Origin: CAZFYZ01 sp964523735
GTDB taxonomy: Bacteria; Armatimonadota; UBA5829
Direction: 5' to 3'
DNA length: 7,662 nt
NCBI GenBank assembly: GCA_964523735.1
Contig: CAZFYZ010000158.1
Span: 1-7,662, forward strand
Below are positions 6,725 through 7,662 of this stretch, in pieces; within the stretch, counting starts at the first letter, position 1, and the number at the start of each line of letters is the position of its first letter. Made by a program: the position numbers and the translations under genes. The notes beneath the pieces are model-generated. The model did not search any database and was not told where the DNA came from. It worked only from the letters and a program-made list of their open reading frames with translations.

Positions 6725-6729
6725 GAGGA
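6725..6729 (+). promoter_or_regulatory. Ribosome binding site that fixes the prfA start at TTG 6737
   Basis: GAGGA at 6725-6729 lies seven bases before TTG 6737. An in-frame TGA at 6719-6721 closes the frame upstream, and no other ATG, GTG or TTG occurs in frame between it and 6737. The TTG start is therefore forced, and it gives the normal RF1 N terminus MFEKLAEVEEKY. Confidence 0.85.
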
Positions 6730-6736
6730 CCCTTCA

Positions 6737-7662
6737 TTGTTCGAGAAACTAGCTGAAGTAGAAGAGAAATACGTTGCGCTTGAGGAGAGGCTGGCGGACC
6801 CTGACATCGTCAAGGACCAGCAGGAGTTCCAGCAGGTAGCCAAGGCCCACTCCGATCTGTCGGAGCTGGTTGGCAAGTGGCGCGAGTATAAGGACGTCCG
6901 GAAGCAGCTCGAAGAGACCGAGCAGATGCTGGGCGAGAAGCTCGATGCTGACATGCGCGAGCTGGCACAGATGGAACTCGACGAGCTGAAGGCGAAGATT
7001 CCACCTCTCGAAGACGAACTCAAGGTCATGCTCCTGCCAACGGACCCGAACGATGCCAAAGACGTAATAGTCGAGATCAGGGCCGGTACCGGTGGCGAGG
7101 AGGCGGGGTTGTTCGCGGGCGATCTGCTGCGCATGTATACGCGCTACGCTGAGCGAATGCGCTGGAAGGCCGAGCTGATGAGTTCTGTCGAGACCGGCAT
7201 CGGCGGGTTCAAAGAAGCCGTTATTGGCATCAAGGGCAAGGGTGCTTACAGCAGGCTCAAGTTCGAGGGTGGGGTGCATCGCGTTCAGCGCGTGCCGGCC
7301 ACCGAGTCCAGCGGGCGCATTCACACGAGCGCGGCGACTGTGAGCGTGCTGGCTGAGGCCGACGAGATTGAAGTCAACATCAGTGCTGACGACCTTGAGA
7401 TCGACACCTACCGCTCCGCGGGCGCGGGTGGGCAGAACGTCCAGAAGAACGAGACCGCGATCCGGATCACGCACAAGCCTACGGGCATCGTTGTCACTTG
7501 CCAGGACGAGCGCTCGCAGCTCCAGAACCGCGAGCGGGCCATGACGATTCTGCGCGCACAGCTCTTTGAGCGCGAGCGGAGGTCTCAGCAAGAAGAGATC
7601 GCGGCGACTCGCCGGTCGATGGTCGGCTCGGGCGACCGCAGCGAGAAGATCCGCACCTACAG
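6737..7662 (+). CDS. prfA: Peptide chain release factor 1 (RF1), 3' end beyond window
   Basis: RF1 is the cytosolic factor that reads UAA and UAG stop codons and triggers peptide release on the ribosome. The window holds the first 308 codons of a protein normally about 355-360 aa, so roughly 50 C-terminal residues are missing only because the window ends. The N-terminal helical domain spans about 1-105. The PxT stop-codon recognition motif is PAT at 187-189, within HRVQRVPATESSGRIHTSA, which separates RF1 from RF2 (SPF). The catalytic GGQ is at 231-233 in RSAGAGGQNVQKNET, and the CQDERSQ block follows at 255-261. The start is TTG, with GAGGA seven bases upstream. It follows the DUF1385 gene after a 148-bp repeat-filled gap, and in many bacteria prmC, the GGQ methyltransferase, comes next. 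Identification is firm. Confidence 0.97.
   Translation, partial: MFEKLAEVEEKYVALEERLADPDIVKDQQEFQQVAKAHSDLSELVGKWREYKDVRKQLEETEQMLGEKLDADMRELAQMELDELKAKIPPLEDELKVMLLPTDPNDAKDVIVEIRAGTGGEEAGLFAGDLLRMYTRYAERMRWKAELMSSVETGIGGFKEAVIGIKGKGAYSRLKFEGGVHRVQRVPATESSGRIHTSAATVSVLAEADEIEVNISADDLEIDTYRSAGAGGQNVQKNETAIRITHKPTGIVVTCQDERSQLQNRERAMTILRAQLFERERRSQQEEIAATRRSMVGSGDRSEKIRTY

Noticed and set aside
6749..7591. 280-codon - strand frame opposite prfA
   Set aside because: Antisense shadow of prfA, which is identified by its PAT and GGQ motifs.

Overview
The window looks like chromosomal DNA from a moderately GC-rich, free-living bacterium, possibly Armatimonadota. That placement is an inference. It rests on the domain style of the large secreted protein (LamG-like, FlgD-type Ig, TIM barrel, carboxypeptidase-regulatory-like and OB-like tail) and on the rpmE - DUF1385 - prfA gene order shared by many Gram-positive and related deep lineages. 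A phylogeny of the prfA or rpmE product would settle it. All five genes lie on the + strand. No phage, CRISPR, transposase, tRNA or rRNA signal was seen.

Left half (1-5148), carbohydrate-type accessory genes. A consensus sigma70 promoter (TTGACA, 17-bp spacer, TATAAT) drives a secreted 841-aa multidomain protein with a glycoside-hydrolase-like barrel. It is followed by a non-coding stretch (2727-3117) that holds a nested set of inverted repeats, able to fold as a rod of about 190 nt, and a TATAAT box. Next comes a sodium:solute symporter family protein. Its best start is a TTG at 3118 behind AAGGAG, not the ATG at 3007, because that ATG sits on the -10 box. The pair could degrade an extracellular glycan and import a product, but the substrate is unknown.

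Right half (5149-7662), conserved housekeeping genes. rpmE (zinc-type ribosomal protein L31) has its own promoter (TTGTCA, 18 bp, TATAAT). It is followed by a terminator-like stem-loop and a second hairpin, then a DUF1385/YqhQ-type membrane protein, then prfA (release factor 1), which starts with TTG and runs off the window end. The gap between the DUF1385 gene and prfA carries a four-unit, 8-bp-periodic GCGAAA repeat with inverted counterparts that reach almost to the prfA ribosome binding site.

I did not find a clearly new multi-gene system. The most interesting items are the two palindromic intergenic structures (2763-2946 and 6600-6720), the mis-startable symporter, and a Cys-rich insertion in the DUF1385 protein.
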